A stretch of 15,953 nucleotides of DNA. Source: Alistipes sp. (GTDB lineage Bacteria > Bacteroidota > Bacteroidia > Bacteroidales > Rikenellaceae). The DNA lies in contig JAGBIR010000066.1 in the NCBI GenBank assembly GCA_017934845.1, forward strand, positions 1 through 15,953, read 5' to 3'. The notes beneath the pieces were generated by a model. That model did not search any database. It was given only the letters and a program-made list of their open reading frames with translations, and was not told the origin of the DNA. Positions 14,185 through 15,953 of the stretch are shown one piece after another. Each line of letters opens with the position of its first letter. Within the stretch, counting starts at the first letter, position 1. The position numbers were made by a program, and so were the translations under genes.

Positions 14185-15953
14185 ATGGGAAATTATCTTG
14201 ACAACAGCGTAAAGTATGTTCCGGGCGTGGGTGAGGTGCGTGCCAAACTTCTTGAGAAGGAGTTGGGCATAATCACCATCGGCGACCTGCTGCGCCACTA
14301 CCCTTTCCGCTATGTTGACCGCACCAAGATTTACCCCATTGCCTCGGTTAACGAAAATATGGAGTCGGCACTCGTTCAGATTCGCGCCCGCGTAACGGGA
14401 GTAGCCTATTCGGGGACGGGCCGCGCGCAACGCTTCTCGGCATTTGTATCCGACATGAGCGGATCGGCCGAGCTGACGTGGTTTCGAGGTATAAAGTGGA
14501 TTGAAAAGAGCATCGAAGTCGGTCGCGAATATATCATCTTTGGCCGCCCGACATTCTATCGCGGCGAGTTGCAGATGGCGCATCCCGAGTTGGAGTTGGT
14601 CGAGAAGGCCCTCAACCGCCCGCAGCATAGTGCCTTGCAGGGTATTTATCCCTCGACCGAGAAGATTGCATCGACATTTGGCGCAAAGGGGTTTTTCAAG
14701 CTGATTACCAACGCTTGGGCCATTGCAAAAGAGCATATTACGGAGGTTCTACCCGAAAATCTGCGTCACCACTACTCGCTCATGTCGCTTTCGGAGGCCC
14801 TCTTCAACATACACTTTCCGCAATCGGCCGAGAAGCAGAAGCAGGCCGAGCGACGCCTTAAATTCGACGAATTGCTGGGCGTTCAGCTCTCGATTCAGGC
14901 ATCGCGTAGCGACCGTCTTTCGAAGAACAACGGTTTTCTTTTCCCTCGCGTGGGAGAGTTGTTCAACACCTTTTTCAACGAGAAAATTCCCTTCGCTCTG
15001 ACCTCGGCACAAAAGCGCGTAATAAAGGAGATTCGCCAAGATACCGTCTCGGGTTATCAGATGAATCGTCTGTTGCAGGGCGATGTAGGTAGTGGCAAGA
15101 CGATGGTTGCTCTTATGTCGATGCTGCTGGCAGTTGACAACGGTTTTCAGGCCTGCATGATGGCTCCGACCGAGATACTTGCACGCCAGCATTTTGCTAC
15201 CATATCGCGCCAAACAGCGGGTATGAACTTGCGCGTGGCAATCCTTACCGGCTCATCGAAAACAGCCGAGCGACGACACGCCCTGGAGGGCATTGCATCG
15301 GGCGAAATCGATATTCTGATAGGCACTCACGCGCTGATTGAGGATAACGTACGCTTTGCCAACTTGGGCTACGTTGTTATCGACGAGCAGCATCGCTTTG
15401 GCGTTGAGCAACGCGCAAGACTGTGGACAAAAAACCAGCAGCCGCCACATATCCTCGTTATGACCGCCACACCCATTCCGCGAACATTGGCAATGACGCT
15501 TTATGGCGATTTGGACGTTTCGGTTATTGACGAGCTTCCGCCCGGCCGCCAGCCGATTCGCACCTACCACTACTACGATTCGGCCCGCCTGAAACTCTGG
15601 GGATTCCTCCGCAAACAGATTGCCGAGGGGCGGCAGGTATATGTCGTATATCCGTTAATCAAGGAGTCGGAGACGATGGATTACAAAGATTTGGAGGATG
15701 GATTCGAATCCATAGTGCGCGATTTTCCCCTGCCCGACTACCGCGTAACGGTTTGTCACGGCAAGATGAAACCGCAGGACAAGGAGGAGTCTATGCGCCA
15801 ATTCAAGGATCACGAGGCCGATATTCTGGTTGCGACGTCGGTTATCGAGGTTGGAGTCGATGTACCCAACGCGACGGTTATGGTTATCGAGTCAGCCGAA
15901 CGCTTCGGTCTGTCGCAACTCCATCAGTTGCGCGGTGCTGGCGATATAAACGG
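14185..15953 (+). CDS. recG: ATP-dependent DNA helicase RecG, 3' end missing
   Basis: RecG remodels stalled replication forks and branch-migrates Holliday junctions. 589 codons are visible; the family is about 700 residues. The order is typical: wedge/OB region (VKYVPGVGEVRAKLL at 9-23, RYVDRTKIYPI at 42-52), then helicase motifs with QKRVIKEI (276-283), Walker A GDVGSGKT (299-306), APTEILARQH (327-336), DEQHRFG (400-406), TATPIPRT (427-434), CHGKMKP (524-530), and ATSVIEVGVDVPNAT with ERFGLSQLHQLRG (to 584). The last five codons read AGDIN where the family has the RVGRG of motif VI, which looks like an error at the sequence end rather than biology. The start is supported by alignment of the N-terminus to other RecG proteins, even though it lies four bases after the -7 element. 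Confidence 0.94.
   Translation, partial: MGNYLDNSVKYVPGVGEVRAKLLEKELGIITIGDLLRHYPFRYVDRTKIYPIASVNENMESALVQIRARVTGVAYSGTGRAQRFSAFVSDMSGSAELTWFRGIKWIEKSIEVGREYIIFGRPTFYRGELQMAHPELELVEKALNRPQHSALQGIYPSTEKIASTFGAKGFFKLITNAWAIAKEHITEVLPENLRHHYSLMSLSEALFNIHFPQSAEKQKQAERRLKFDELLGVQLSIQASRSDRLSKNNGFLFPRVGELFNTFFNEKIPFALTSAQKRVIKEIRQDTVSGYQMNRLLQGDVGSGKTMVALMSMLLAVDNGFQACMMAPTEILARQHFATISRQTAGMNLRVAILTGSSKTAERRHALEGIASGEIDILIGTHALIEDNVRFANLGYVVIDEQHRFGVEQRARLWTKNQQPPHILVMTATPIPRTLAMTLYGDLDVSVIDELPPGRQPIRTYHYYDSARLKLWGFLRKQIAEGRQVYVVYPLIKESETMDYKDLEDGFESIVRDFPLPDYRVTVCHGKMKPQDKEESMRQFKDHEADILVATSVIEVGVDVPNATVMVIESAERFGLSQLHQLRGAGDIN

Noticed and set aside
1..15953. Search for tRNA, rRNA, insertion sequences, phage, toxin-antitoxin or defence genes
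   Set aside because: None of these was recognised by eye on either strand; every large frame is accounted for by the listed genes or their shadows.

Overview
The window looks like chromosomal DNA from a member of the Bacteroidales, most likely Rikenellaceae/Alistipes. The grounds are: promoters of the Bacteroidetes type (-7 element TAnnTTTG, -33 element TTTG), no clear Shine-Dalgarno sites, A-rich leaders, many SPII lipoproteins, a PdxB with a short C-terminus, an IspG carrying the central insert seen in Bacteroidetes and plants, and a RecO without zinc-finger cysteines. The family-level placement is inference. There is no tRNA, rRNA, insertion sequence, CRISPR array or phage gene, and no gap above 300 bases without a gene.

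Layout. (1) 1-2686, minus strand: lnt then folC, with folC running off the left edge. (2) 2795-4564, minus: two FKBP-type prolyl isomerase lipoproteins ending in a strong terminator whose T-tract also holds the -33 element of the lnt promoter. (3) 4690-5685, plus: pdxB, divergent from the FKBP genes and followed by a hairpin shared with the convergent operon. (4) 5766-8778, minus: a four-gene sugar operon, class II aldolase, PfkB kinase, D-lyxose-type isomerase and a small Fn3-like lipoprotein. (5) 8978-9583, plus: a peptide deformylase that appears to carry a lipoprotein signal peptide. (6) 9584-14026, minus: a DUF4091 glycosidase-like lipoprotein, ispG, recO and an unknown membrane-anchored protein in one tight run. 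(7) 14185 to the right edge, plus: recG, truncated by the edge, with a promoter placed so that the mRNA would be leaderless.

How the genes fit together. The sugar operon reads as one short route: aldose to ketose (isomerase), ketose to ketose phosphate (PfkB kinase), then retro-aldol cleavage to DHAP plus an aldehyde. No transporter or regulator is attached. Lnt acylates lipoproteins, and the window encodes five lipoprotein candidates. The rest are housekeeping genes for folate, PLP and isoprenoid synthesis, translation and recombination. I see no defence or mobile system. The most unusual items are the exported-looking peptide deformylase, the FolC frame that leaves the family pattern for at least 120 residues, the leaderless recG promoter and the self-contained isomerase-kinase-aldolase operon.
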